From: DATLGB01 sp963740765
Lineage (GTDB): Bacteria; Actinomycetota; Thermoleophilia; Solirubrobacterales; Solirubrobacteraceae
Length of the DNA stretch: 64,000 nt
Direction: 5' to 3'
Assembly (NCBI GenBank): GCA_963740765.1
Contig: CAVUFN010000008.1
Coordinates: 310,001-374,000 of the forward strand
Under the pieces are notes generated by a model. That model worked only from the letters and a program-made list of their open reading frames with translations, had not been told where the DNA came from and made no database searches. This document shows, one piece after another, positions 54,390 through 63,635 of the stretch. The position numbers and the translations under genes are program-made. The stretch's first letter is position 1; every line of letters starts with the position of its first letter.

Positions 54390-56028
54390 CCACGGGCGCG
54401 GCCGACGCGCCACCCTGGCCGGCGCCGACGAGCATGACCGCGACGGCGACCTTCGGCGCCTCGGCGGGGGCGAAGGCGACGAACCAGGCGTCCGTGTTCT
54501 TCGGGTCCGACGCGCCGCCCTGGGTGGGGACGAGCTCGGCGGTCCCCGTCTTGCCCGCGACGGTGACGCCTGGCAGCGCGGCGGCGGTGCCGGTCCCGCC
54601 GCGGACGACGCCGATCATCATGTCGCGCACGGTCGCGGCGACCTTGCGGCGGACGGCGCGACGGCGGACGACCTTCTCCTCGCGCACGACCCGCGGGCGG
54701 GCGCGGACGCCGCCGTTGGCGATCGTGGCGCCCACGGAGGCCATGGTCAGCGGGGTCGCCAGGTCGGTGCTCTGGCCGATGGCGGCGGCGCCGGTGGCGA
54801 GATCGTCCTTGAGGTCCTTGCGGACGATCTGCGACGGCTTCTCGGCGGGCAGGACCGGGTCTGCGTTGAAGCCGAAGCGCTCGGCGGTGGCGACCAGCCG
54901 CTTGGCGCCGAGCTTGGCCCCCAGGGGCGCGAAGACCGAGTTGCAGGAGTGCGCGAACGACGTCGCGAGCGAGCCGCCGCAGGACTCCGACGACGCGTTG
55001 TAGAGCTTGACCCCGGAGAGCGTCGCGTACTGGCGCACGGGGAACGACTCCGCGGGCGAGGTCAGCTTGTGCTGCAGCGCGCCGGACAGCGTGATGATCT
55101 TGAACGTCGAGCCGGGCGGCTGGGGCGCGGAGACGGCCAGCCCGCCGAGCGCCAGCACGTTGCCGTTGCGGGGCCTGACGACCGCCACGCCGCCGACGCG
55201 GCCGTCCAGCGCGTCCTCGGCGACGTGGGACAGGCTCAGGCTGACGGTGGAGTGGACGTCGCGGCCCGGCTCGTCCTTGACGCGCTCGATGACGCGGTCG
55301 CCGAAGCGCAGCGTCGCGCTCGGGTGCCCGGTCAGGCGGTCGGCGTAGATGCGCTCGAGGCCGGTGGCCGGCTCCTTGCCGGTGGCGGCGACCCCGGCGA
55401 TCCCGGCACCGAGCCCGTCGTTGGCGAGCACCGATCCGTTCGCGGCCAGTACCTCGCCGCGGCGCGGCTCGGGCCCGGCCTTCTGCACGGGCTTCTCGCC
55501 CTTGCGCAGGCCCGGGAGCCGCAGGACGGGCGACCACGCCACGCGGCCCTTGCCGTCCTTGTCGACGGTCGGGATCGAGATCCGGCCGCGCAGCGTCCCG
55601 AACGACTCGGTCCGGACGGCGACCGTGGCACGCACGCGCCCGTCGCTCAACTTGCCGGGCGCGCCGATCCGGACCGTCCGGGTGCCGGCCGCGGCGTCGC
55701 TGCTCGCGTAGGCGCGCTTGAAGGACGGGAGGTCGTAGGTGCCGTCGGTGACGGCGTGCATCGCCTTGATGTCGCGCTGCTCCCACGCGGCGAGGAACGC
55801 GACCGCGGCGTCGCGGCGGCGCTCGTTCGCGGCGTGCTTGCGCTGGACGAGCACCACGGCGCCGATCACGAGTCCGGCGACCACGAGCACCAGGAGCCCG
55901 GCGACCCAGCGCGCCGGTCCCCGCGATGAGCGACGGCGGCGCGCGGGCGAGCCCATGAGGACGCTGCCCGCACGGCGCGCGGGCGCCGACGAGCTGCGGT
56001 AGGTGGTCCGGCGGCGGCGGCGAGCCAT
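54361..56028 (-). CDS. Class B penicillin-binding protein (transpeptidase, PbpA/PBP3-like)
   Basis: The 555-residue product has a cytoplasmic basic N-terminus, one membrane helix (about residues 42-62), an NTF2-like domain (about 70-160), a dimerisation region and a penicillin-binding transpeptidase domain. Its motifs are STFK at S307-K310, SCN at S361-N363 and KTG at 493-495. It cross-links peptidoglycan at the cell surface. A FtsW/RodA partner is not visible here. It is tail-to-tail with the ABC-F gene and begins just after the end of the MFS gene. Confidence 0.94.
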   Translation of the reverse strand: MARRRRRTTYRSSSAPARRAGSVLMGSPARRRRSSRGPARWVAGLLVLVVAGLVIGAVVLVQRKHAANERRRDAAVAFLAAWEQRDIKAMHAVTDGTYDLPSFKRAYASSDAAAGTRTVRIGAPGKLSDGRVRATVAVRTESFGTLRGRISIPTVDKDGKGRVAWSPVLRLPGLRKGEKPVQKAGPEPRRGEVLAANGSVLANDGLGAGIAGVAATGKEPATGLERIYADRLTGHPSATLRFGDRVIERVKDEPGRDVHSTVSLSLSHVAEDALDGRVGGVAVVRPRNGNVLALGGLAVSAPQPPGSTFKIITLSGALQHKLTSPAESFPVRQYATLSGVKLYNASSESCGGSLATSFAHSCNSVFAPLGAKLGAKRLVATAERFGFNADPVLPAEKPSQIVRKDLKDDLATGAAAIGQSTDLATPLTMASVGATIANGGVRARPRVVREEKVVRRRAVRRKVAATVRDMMIGVVRGGTGTAAALPGVTVAGKTGTAELVPTQGGASDPKNTDAWFVAFAPAEAPKVAVAVMLVGAGQGGASAAPVARQVLAAAL

Positions 56029-56040
56029 CGGCCGCCGAGG

Positions 56041-57459
56041 CTAGGCGGGTTCGGCGGCCGGGCGGCGGATGCCCGACAGCGCGCCGGCGGCGGTGACCGC
56101 CCCGATCGCCGCGAAGGCGGCGCCGACGAGGAAGGCGACGCGGAAGCCCTCCGTGAGGCCGGCGCCGTCGCTGCCGGTGGCGGCCGTGGAGGCGATCGTG
56201 GCCAGCACGGCAAGGCCGACGGAGCCGCCGAACTGGCGGCTCGTGTTGACCAGCCCGGAGGCCAGGCCGGCGTTGGAGCGCTCGACCCCGGCGGTGGCGG
56301 CGATCGTCACCGGCACGAAGGAGAACCCGAGCCCGAAGGCGGTGATCACGCCCGGGACGAGGACGTCGCCGAGGAACGAGCCGTCGGCGCTCACGAACGA
56401 GAAGCCGAGCAACCCGAGGGCGATCAGCGCCATGCCGCCGGCCAGGACGCGGCCGGGACCGATGCGGCCGGAGAGGCGGCCCGCCATGGTGGAGGCGATC
56501 GCGATGCCGCCGGTCATCGGCAGGAAGGCCAGGCCGGCCTCGATGGCCGAGTAGCCGAGCACCTGCTGCAGGTAGCGCGAGACGAAGTACCACATGGCGA
56601 ACACGGCGGAGCCCATGAAGAAGACGACGACGTTGGACGCGGTCAGGCTGCGGATGGAGAAGATGCTCAGCGGGACGAGCGGCCAGCGGCTGAAGCGCGC
56701 CTCGATCATCACGAACAGCCCGAGCAGCGCGAGGCCGCCGGCCAGCGTGCCGAGCGTCACCGCCGACCCCCACCCGTTGACGTCGGTGCGGACGATGCCG
56801 AAGGTCACCAGCACGAGCCCGGCGGTCACCGTGAAGGCGCCCATGGCGTCGTAGTGGCGGTTCTCGGCCAGGACGCGGTCGGCCTCGGCGGGGATCACGC
56901 GGTACGCGGCGAGGGCCGCGCCGATGGCGATCGGCACGTTGACGAACAGGATCGCCTGCCAGCCGATCAGCTCCGTGAGGACACCGCCGACCAGCGCGCC
57001 CGCCGCGCCGCCGGCGGCGCCCATCGCGCCCCAGGCGGCCAGGGCGCGGTTGCGCTCGGCGCCCTCGGTGAAGGTCATGGTGAGGATGGACAGGGTCACC
57101 GGCGCGACGATCGCGCCGCCCAGGCCCTGGACGCCGCGGGCGATGATCAGCTCGACCTGGCCCTGCGAGAGCCCGCCGGCCAGCGACGCGAGGCCGAAGA
57201 GCGCGAGCCCGGCGATGAAGACGTTGCGGGCGCCGAGCAGGTCGGCCGCGCGGCCGCCCAGCAGCAGGAAGCCGGCGAAGGTCAGCGTGTAGGCGCTGAC
57301 GATCCACTGCAGGTCGACGTCCGAGAAGCCCAGGTCCGTCTGGATCGACGGCAGCGCGACGTTGACGATCGACACGTCGAGGATGACCATGAACTGCGCG
57401 AGGCAACAGAGGAACAGCGTGTAGCGTTTGCGAGCCTCTGGTTGCATGCGCAACCACAC
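56041..57459 (-). CDS. DHA2-type MFS multidrug exporter
   Basis: The 472-residue protein has about 14 membrane helices and motif C-like VILDVSIVNVALPSIQTDLG in helix 1, the arrangement of EmrB/QacA drug:proton antiporters. The start is GTG 57459 (MWLRMQPEA), overlapping the regulator stop; ATG 57447 is an alternative. It forms a pair with the ArsR-like regulator upstream and probably exports a toxic compound. Confidence 0.9.
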   Translation of the reverse strand: MWLRMQPEARKRYTLFLCCLAQFMVILDVSIVNVALPSIQTDLGFSDVDLQWIVSAYTLTFAGFLLLGGRAADLLGARNVFIAGLALFGLASLAGGLSQGQVELIIARGVQGLGGAIVAPVTLSILTMTFTEGAERNRALAAWGAMGAAGGAAGALVGGVLTELIGWQAILFVNVPIAIGAALAAYRVIPAEADRVLAENRHYDAMGAFTVTAGLVLVTFGIVRTDVNGWGSAVTLGTLAGGLALLGLFVMIEARFSRWPLVPLSIFSIRSLTASNVVVFFMGSAVFAMWYFVSRYLQQVLGYSAIEAGLAFLPMTGGIAIASTMAGRLSGRIGPGRVLAGGMALIALGLLGFSFVSADGSFLGDVLVPGVITAFGLGFSFVPVTIAATAGVERSNAGLASGLVNTSRQFGGSVGLAVLATIASTAATGSDGAGLTEGFRVAFLVGAAFAAIGAVTAAGALSGIRRPAAEPA

Positions 57460-57885
57460 TAGTCGGTGTTGCCGAGCAAGGCCGCGACGACGCGGCCCTC
57501 CTGTCCTCCCTGGTGACGGTCGACGATCTCGTGCAGTTGCTGGGTGAAGTCGGCGAGCGCCGCGGCAGCGGCCTGCCAGCCGGCGGAGGTGAGGCTGAGG
57601 TCGACGTTGACGACCTCCTCCGGGCGCGGGACGGCGCGGTAGTGGTGCTCCACGGCGCCGCGACGCGGAGTCTCGCGCACCAGTTCGATCAGTCCGAGCC
57701 GGGCCAGGATGCGCACGTGGTAGCTGACGTTGCCGAGCTTCTCGCCCAGTTGGCCGGCGATCTCCTTGGGGCTGGCCTCACCCGTGTCGAGCAGCGCGAG
57801 GATCTTGGCGCGCAGAGGGTGGCCGAGTGCGGTGATGATTCCCTGGTCAGTGATGCCCGGGACAGTACTGAACGAGGCTGTTCAC
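57459..57885 (-). CDS. ArsR-like winged-helix regulator, start region broken
   Basis: The winged-helix core ALGHPLRAKILALLDTGEAS, with KEIAGQLGEKLGNVSYHVRI and HYRAVPRPEEV after it, is continuous from about 57870 to the stop at 57459. There is no ATG, GTG, TTG or CTG in that frame before the core. GTG 57885 (MNSLVQYCPG) would supply a normal N-terminus but sits one frame away. A single extra base in CCCGGG at 57856-57861 would join the two. It is probably the repressor of the adjacent MFS exporter. The alternative is an unusual ATC or GTC start. Confidence 0.68.
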
Positions 57886-57899
57886 TCGACGCGACGTCA

Positions 57900-58550
57900 C
57901 TAACGGCGTGCGGGACGCCAGCACTGCATGGCCTCCTCGAGCTGCTCCGGCGCCAGGCTCTCGCGCGGCAGCGGGCTGTTGGTGCCCGCCCGCAGGCCGT
58001 CGAACAGCAGCGCCGCATAGCGTTCCCAGACGGTTTCGTCGACGCAGCCGGCGAAGTCCACGGCGGCGCCGATCATGATCGAGAGGACGGTGAAGTCGGT
58101 GAGGACGGCGTCCTCGCGGAGCGAGCCGTCGGCCTTGGCGCGCTCGATGACGCGCTCGAGCATCGGCATCACGCGGCCGCGCATCGCGGCGACCTTCTCG
58201 CGGCCGTCGACGCTCTGGTGCAGGAGCTGCTTGAGGCCGCGGTTCTGCGCCTGGGCCTGCATGTTCTTGAGGAAGAAGCCGGTCAGCGCGGTCCAGGCGT
58301 CCGGCTCGGCGGCGGCGACCTCGGCCCGCTCCTCCATGGCGGCGAGGTGCTCGTCGAACAGCGCGTCGACGATCTCGTCGCGCGAGCGGAAGCGGCGGTA
58401 GGCGGTCCCGACGCCGACGCCCGCCTCGCTGGCGATGTCGTCGAGCGAGACCTCGAGCCCGCGCTCGGCGAAGAGCGTGCGCGCGGCGTCGAGCAGACGG
58501 CGCCGGTTGCGCTCGGCGTCGGCGCGGAGGGGACGCTCTCGGACGGACAT
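57900..58550 (-). CDS. TetR-family transcriptional regulator
   Basis: The 216-residue product has the TetR HTH (RRRLLDAARTLFAERGLEVS, DDIASEAGVGVGTAYRRF) and a C-terminal ligand-binding domain. It starts at ATG 58550, 59 bases from the divergent MFS gene it probably represses; the gap holds an imperfect inverted repeat. The inducer is unknown. Confidence 0.92.
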   Translation of the reverse strand: MSVRERPLRADAERNRRRLLDAARTLFAERGLEVSLDDIASEAGVGVGTAYRRFRSRDEIVDALFDEHLAAMEERAEVAAAEPDAWTALTGFFLKNMQAQAQNRGLKQLLHQSVDGREKVAAMRGRVMPMLERVIERAKADGSLREDAVLTDFTVLSIMIGAAVDFAGCVDETVWERYAALLFDGLRAGTNSPLPRESLAPEQLEEAMQCWRPARR

Positions 58551-58609
58551 GCGTCACATGGTACTGAAGAAGTGGAGACGTGGACTCCGGTTGTGGTACA
58601 AATGGAGTC
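58551..58609. promoter_or_regulatory. TetR/MFS intergenic region with candidate operator
   Basis: The 59-base gap holds an imperfect inverted repeat GGAGAC-GTG-GACTCC and two TGGTAC copies about 30 bases apart. TACAAAT just before the MFS start could be its -10. The arrangement suits a TetR repressor acting on both genes. Confidence 0.45.
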
Positions 58610-60091
58610 ATGTCCTCCGCTTCATCCTCCCCGGAGCCCGTGATGGACCGGGCCCTCATGCTCGTGGCCGGCACGGTCGTCCTCGGCGTGATCATGTCCA
58701 TCCTCGACGTGACGGTCGTCAACGTCGCGCTGCAGGACCTGTCGCGCGAGTTCTCCTCCCCGCTGACGACCGTCCAGTGGGTCGCGACCGGCTACACGCT
58801 GGCGCTCGCCACCGTCATCCCGCTCACCGGCTGGGCCGCTGATCGCTTCGGCACCAAGCGCCTCTACATGACGTCGATCGTCCTGTTCCTGGCCGGGTCC
58901 GTGCTGTCGGCGTTCGCCTGGAGCGCCGAGTCGCTGATCGCCTTCCGCGTCCTCCAGGGCCTCGGCGGCGGCATGCTGATGCCCGCCGGCATGACGATCC
59001 TCACGCGCGCCGCGGGGCCCCAGCGGGTCGGCCGGATCATGGGCGTGATCGGCATCCCGATGCTGATGGGCCCGATCCTCGGCCCGATCATCGGCGGCTT
59101 CCTGGTCGACAACGCCTCCTGGCGCTGGATCTTCCTCATCAACGTCCCGATCGGTGCGGCCGCGCTGCTCATGAGCTTCCGCGTCCTGCCCCGCGACGTC
59201 CCGCAGCCCGCCCATCGCCTGGACTGGCTCGGCATGCTCCTGCTCTCCCCGGGGCTCGCCGCGGTCATCTACGGCCTGGCCGAGTCCAACTCCGCGGGCG
59301 GCTTCGGCCACCCGGAGGTCTACGGCCCGATGATCGCCGGAGCCACCGCGGTCGCCGCCTTCTTCGCCCACGCCGTCCGGCACCCCGAGACGGCGCTGAT
59401 CGACACGCGGCTGTTCCGCAACCGCACCTACTCGGCGTCTCTGGTCACCCAGGGGATGTCCGCGGTCGCCCTGTTCGGCGGCATGCTGCTGATGCCGCTG
59501 TACCTGCAGGCCGTCCGCGGCGAGACGGCGATGGCCACCGGCCTGCTGCTCGCCCCGCAGGGCCTCGGCGCGATGATCACGATGCCGATCGCCGGCCGCC
59601 TCACCGACCGCGTGGGCACCGGGCGCATCGTCCCGGTCGGCCTGGTCCTGGTGGCGCTGGCCTTCGCCGGGCTCACCCAGCTGTCGGCGACCGAGTCCTA
59701 CTGGCTGGTCGGCGCGAACCTGTTCGTGCTCGGGCTGGGCATGGGCGCGACCATGATGCCGACGTTCTCCGGCGCGATCCAGACCCTGCGCCGGTCGGCG
59801 ATCGCCCGGGCGACCACCACGCTGAACATCAACCAGCAGGTGGCGGCGTCGATCGGCACCTCCGTCCTGTCGGTGATCCTGGCCGGCAAGCTCAGCAACG
59901 GCGGCGGGGTGGGTGGGGCCGAAGCTGGCGCCGCCGCGTTCGGGTCGACGTTCATCGTCGCCCTCGGGCTGGTCGTCGTCGCCCTCGTGGTGGCCACGTT
60001 GCTGCTGCCGAAGGTCAAGCCCGACGCGCCGATCGAGGACGACGAGCTCGCCGCGGCCGAGGCCGAGGCGCCGGTGCTCGCGATGGCCTAG
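58610..60091 (+). CDS. DHA2-type MFS exporter
   Basis: The 493-residue protein has about 14 helices with the family motif SILDVTVVNVALQDLSREFS in helix 1 and WRWIFLINVPIG after helix 6, as in EmrB/QacA proteins. ATG 58610 follows GGAG at short spacing; the longer frame from 58580 lacks a better site. It is divergent from the TetR gene, and the stop overlaps the convergent UbiB-type gene by 4 bases. Confidence 0.9.
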   Translation: MSSASSSPEPVMDRALMLVAGTVVLGVIMSILDVTVVNVALQDLSREFSSPLTTVQWVATGYTLALATVIPLTGWAADRFGTKRLYMTSIVLFLAGSVLSAFAWSAESLIAFRVLQGLGGGMLMPAGMTILTRAAGPQRVGRIMGVIGIPMLMGPILGPIIGGFLVDNASWRWIFLINVPIGAAALLMSFRVLPRDVPQPAHRLDWLGMLLLSPGLAAVIYGLAESNSAGGFGHPEVYGPMIAGATAVAAFFAHAVRHPETALIDTRLFRNRTYSASLVTQGMSAVALFGGMLLMPLYLQAVRGETAMATGLLLAPQGLGAMITMPIAGRLTDRVGTGRIVPVGLVLVALAFAGLTQLSATESYWLVGANLFVLGLGMGATMMPTFSGAIQTLRRSAIARATTTLNINQQVAASIGTSVLSVILAGKLSNGGGVGGAEAGAAAFGSTFIVALGLVVVALVVATLLLPKVKPDAPIEDDELAAAEAEAPVLAMA

Positions 60092-61515
60092 TTCGCCATC
60101 GACAGCAGGTCGTCGCCGTACTTCTCCATGAAGTACGCCATCTGGGGGCCGATCTGCGCGAGCAGGTCGGCCTCCGGCGCGACGGCGGCGGTGAACGAGC
60201 TCAGGTAGAGCACGTTCTTGAAGAACAGGACGAGCTGGGTGGGGACCTGGAAGCCGTGGCCGGCGAGCGTGGTCACGACGCCGCCCAGGGTCGCGCCCAG
60301 CGCGTCGACGGTGAGGCCGGGCGGGAGGGCGTCGATGACGCGCTGGAGGTCCGCCGTCATCTCCGGCGTCGCGGGCGGCGCGCCGAAGGACTCGAGCGCC
60401 GCCAGCTGCCTGGCGGCATCCATCGCGGCGAAGCCGAGCAGGAAGCGGACCAGGCCGGCGCGCTCCTCGGCGCCGAGGCGGCCGCAGATGCCGAAGTCCA
60501 CGAGGCTGAACCGGTCGCCGTCCACGAGCACGTTGCCGGCGTGCAGGTCGCCGTGGAAGCGTCCGTAGGCGAGCGTCCCCTCCAGCACGCCCTTGATGGC
60601 CAGCTCGACGAGCCGGTCCCCGTCGACGACCGGCGCCCGGTCGTAGGGCTCGCCCGGCACGGCCTCCATGACCAGGACGCGCTCGGTGACCATGCCCGGG
60701 ATCGGGCGCGGGAAGCGGACGAAGTCCAGCCCGGCGTCCTCGAAGCAGGCGCCCAGCTCGACCATGTTCAGCGCCTCGAGGCGGAAGTCGAGCTCGAGCA
60801 GGGCCAGCTCGGCGAACAGCTCCACGAAGCCGGGGAGGTTGGCGACGCGCACGGTCGCCGACGCCCGGTGCGCGGCGGCCGCGACCAGCGCCAGCGCCTC
60901 GACGTCCCGCGCGAACTGGCGGCGCAGGTCGGGGCGGCGGACCTTGACGACGACGTCGGTGCCGTCCTTGAGGCGGGCGCGGTGGACCTGGCCGATGGAG
61001 GCGGCGGCGAAGGGCTCCGGCTCCAGGTCGAGCAGCTCGTCGAAGCGCTCGCCGAGCTCGGCGCGGATGCGCTGCGGCGCACCGGCGAAGGCGGGGACGC
61101 GGTCCCGGCACCAGCCGAAGGCCTCGACCCACGCCGGGGGCAGCAGCCCGTCGGCGGAGGCGATGAACTGGCCGAGCTTGACGTAGGCAGGCCCACCGGC
61201 GCGGACGAGCTGCTCGGCGGCGGTGACCCCGCCGGACTCCGAGGGGCCGACCGGAAGCCCGAAGGCGCCCGCCGCGGCGGTCAGGATCTCCAGCGGCGCC
61301 GTTCCGGCCATCCGCCAGCCGGTCGTCGCGAGCGTGGCGACGGTGTCGACCCAGATGCGGGGGCGGGCGAGCAGCGCGGCCTCGCGCTCGAGGCGCTTGC
61401 GCACGGGCGGCAGCTCGCGCTGCCAGATGGCGGCCTCCTCGCGCAGCCAGGGCATCTGGGCGACCCAGGGGGAGGCGGCGATCAGGGCCCGGTGGTCCGG
61501 CAACGGGAGCGTCAC
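60088..61515 (-). CDS. UbiB/ABC1-family atypical kinase
   Basis: The 475-residue product has the family KxGQ motif (VKLGQFIASADGLLP), the A-rich loop AAASIGQVHRARLKDG, and the catalytic HGDLHAGNVLV with metal Asp in LVDFGICGRL. Members support quinone or lipid metabolism; the substrate is unknown. The start is GTG 61515. It lies between an MFS gene and an HMG-CoA reductase gene; a link to isoprenoid or quinone metabolism is suggested only by position. Confidence 0.92.
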   Translation of the reverse strand: MTLPLPDHRALIAASPWVAQMPWLREEAAIWQRELPPVRKRLEREAALLARPRIWVDTVATLATTGWRMAGTAPLEILTAAAGAFGLPVGPSESGGVTAAEQLVRAGGPAYVKLGQFIASADGLLPPAWVEAFGWCRDRVPAFAGAPQRIRAELGERFDELLDLEPEPFAAASIGQVHRARLKDGTDVVVKVRRPDLRRQFARDVEALALVAAAAHRASATVRVANLPGFVELFAELALLELDFRLEALNMVELGACFEDAGLDFVRFPRPIPGMVTERVLVMEAVPGEPYDRAPVVDGDRLVELAIKGVLEGTLAYGRFHGDLHAGNVLVDGDRFSLVDFGICGRLGAEERAGLVRFLLGFAAMDAARQLAALESFGAPPATPEMTADLQRVIDALPPGLTVDALGATLGGVVTTLAGHGFQVPTQLVLFFKNVLYLSSFTAAVAPEADLLAQIGPQMAYFMEKYGDDLLSMAN

Positions 61516-61531
61516 GCTAAATGACGATACA

Positions 61532-62707
61532 TCATCTTCTGTTGCGTCCGTAGAGGTCGTGGGCGTCGACCCACTCCTCGGCGACGATCGCGGAGCCCAG
61601 CGAGATCTCCCCGCAGAGCACGGTGGCGGCGACGATCTCCGCGAACTTGCGGACCTTGCCGGTCCCGTAGCAGTCCATCATCTCCAGGCACTCGCGTTGC
61701 GTGCCGAGATGGGTCCCGCCGCCGTAGGTGGCGACGATCAGCGACGGGATCGTGATCGAGTAGTAGTAGTCGCCGTTCGGGCGCATCTCGGCGTAGACCA
61801 GGGCGGCACTGGACTCGGCGACGTTCGCGGCGTCCTGGCCCGTGGCGATGAACATCGCGGTGATGCCATTGGCCGAGTGCGAGCCGTTGTTGTTGACCCC
61901 GGCCATGAAGCCGCCGAGGTTGGACACCTGGCGCGCCCGGTACATCAGCTCGGTGCCCGAGCGCATCACGCCGCCCAGCAGCTCGTTCGGGATCACCGCC
62001 TCGGCCACCACCCGCTTGCCGCGCGTGCGCAGCACGTTGACCTGCGAGGTCTTCTTGTCCGTGGCGAAGTTCGACTCCAGGAAGAAGTGCTCGATGTCGG
62101 GATACTGCTCGCGGATCCAGTGGCAGGCAGCCTGGGTGGCCTTGCCGGTGAGGTTCTGGCCGGCGGCGTCGCCCGTCGTGTAGTTGAAGCGCGTGTACAG
62201 GATCCGCGACGCCGGGTACTGCTCGATCTCCTGGAGCTTGCCCGACGTCGTGGTCGATTCGGCAACCGCCTTGATCTCCTCGAAGTGCTCCGTCAGCCAC
62301 TCGCCGAACGTGCGCGCCTCGCGGGCCGACGGGAACAGGAACGACGGCGCGCGCTGCATGTGGTCGCCGACGATCGTCGTGGTCACGCCGCCCGCCTCGT
62401 GCAGCAGCCGCATGCCGCGGTTGTAGGAGGCGACGAGCGTCCCCTCGGCCGTCGCCAGCGGCACGTAGAACTCGCCCTGCGCGTGCTCGCCGTTGACCAG
62501 CAGCGGGCCGGCGATGCCCAGGGGGACCTGGGCGACCCCGGTGAAGTGCTCGACGTTGCCCGTCATCGTGGACGGGTCGACGGAGAACCTCCCGACGTGG
62601 TCGAGCTCCGCGCCGGTCTGCTCGCGCACGAAGGCGCGCCGTCTGGCGGCCGCGTCCGTCGTGTAGTCGTTCTCGCGGTCACGGGGGACGGGGATGCGGT
62701 CGGCCAT
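61532..62707 (-). CDS. Hydroxymethylglutaryl-CoA reductase
   Basis: Reduces HMG-CoA to mevalonate. The 391-residue product has the catalytic set at family spacing: E53 (NVEHFTGVAQVPLGIAGPLL), K218/K219 (ESNFATDKKT), D292 (ATGQDAANVAESS) and H383 (DAHDLYGRNRR). The layout resembles class I enzymes. Start ATG 62707. No other mevalonate-pathway gene is visible within the window, and the MEP enzyme dxs is present at 2490. It is divergent from the alpha/beta hydrolase with 31 bases between starts. Confidence 0.9.
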   Translation of the reverse strand: MADRIPVPRDRENDYTTDAAARRRAFVREQTGAELDHVGRFSVDPSTMTGNVEHFTGVAQVPLGIAGPLLVNGEHAQGEFYVPLATAEGTLVASYNRGMRLLHEAGGVTTTIVGDHMQRAPSFLFPSAREARTFGEWLTEHFEEIKAVAESTTTSGKLQEIEQYPASRILYTRFNYTTGDAAGQNLTGKATQAACHWIREQYPDIEHFFLESNFATDKKTSQVNVLRTRGKRVVAEAVIPNELLGGVMRSGTELMYRARQVSNLGGFMAGVNNNGSHSANGITAMFIATGQDAANVAESSAALVYAEMRPNGDYYYSITIPSLIVATYGGGTHLGTQRECLEMMDCYGTGKVRKFAEIVAATVLCGEISLGSAIVAEEWVDAHDLYGRNRR

Positions 62708-62738
62708 GGCCGCACCCTAAACCGGGTAGCGAATTGCC

Positions 62739-63635
62739 GTGCTCGAGTCCGACCGCATCGACCTCCACGGGCAGACGGTCACCTACGACCGGGCCGGTCG
62801 CGGCCCGCTGATCGTCCTCATCCACGGCATCACGTCGAACTCGAGGACGTGGCACGAGACGATGGCCCGGCTCTGGGACGACCACGAGCTGCTCGCACCC
62901 GACCTGCTCGGGCACGGCACGTCGGCCAAGCCGCGCGGGGACTACTCGCTGGGCGCCTACGCCAGCGGCGTCCGCGACCTGATGCTGGCCCTCGACCTGC
63001 CGCGCGCGACGATCGTCGGCCACTCGCTCGGCGGGGGCATCGCCATGCAGTTCGCCTACCAGTTCCCCGAGCTGGTCGAGCGCCTGGTGCTGGTGGACTC
63101 GGGCGGCCTGGGCCGCGAGGTCAGCCTGTGGCTGCGGGCCGCCACGCTGCCCGGCGCCGAGCTCGTCATCCCACTGCTCTCCCAGCGGGCCTCGATGTTC
63201 GCCGCCCGCGTCGCCGGCGGGGTCCTGGGCACCTTCGGGACGCGCCGGTCGAGCGCCGACGTCCGCGGCCTCGCCGAGGGCTTCGCCTCCCTGCGCGACG
63301 CGCAGGCGCGGCGCGCGTTCCTGCAGACCGCACGCTCCGTGATCGACCCGACGGGCCAGCGGGTCGACGCGCGCGACCGCCTGTACCTGTCCGCGCAGGT
63401 GCCGACCCTGATCGCGTGGGGCGCCGAGGACCCGATCATCCCGCTCGCCCACGGCGAGCGCGCGCACGGCCTGATGCCCGGCAGCCGGCTCGAGGTCATG
63501 AAGGACGCCGGGCACTTCCCGTTCAACGACGACCCGGACCGGTTCGCGGCCCTGCTGCGCGATTTCATCGCCTCGACGACGCCGGCCGCGCTGACCACCG
63601 ACCATGCCCGCGATCTGATGCGGGCCCGGCGGTGA
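62739..63635 (+). CDS. Alpha/beta hydrolase
   Basis: The 298-residue product has the hydrolase fold with the oxyanion strand IVLIHGITSNSRTWH, nucleophile S96 in GHSLGGG, the acid in WGAEDPIIP and the histidine in DAGHFPF. There is no signal peptide. The substrate is unknown. The start is GTG 62739, and the stop overlaps the next gene by 4 bases, so it may work with the phosphodiesterase-like gene. Confidence 0.9.
   Translation: MLESDRIDLHGQTVTYDRAGRGPLIVLIHGITSNSRTWHETMARLWDDHELLAPDLLGHGTSAKPRGDYSLGAYASGVRDLMLALDLPRATIVGHSLGGGIAMQFAYQFPELVERLVLVDSGGLGREVSLWLRAATLPGAELVIPLLSQRASMFAARVAGGVLGTFGTRRSSADVRGLAEGFASLRDAQARRAFLQTARSVIDPTGQRVDARDRLYLSAQVPTLIAWGAEDPIIPLAHGERAHGLMPGSRLEVMKDAGHFPFNDDPDRFAALLRDFIASTTPAALTTDHARDLMRARR

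Noticed and set aside
57869..57884. TGAAC-N6-GTTCA inverted repeat considered as a fourth LexA box
   Set aside because: The spacer is 6 bases, not 4, and it overlaps a possible start codon; it may be part of an ArsR operator, but evidence is too thin.
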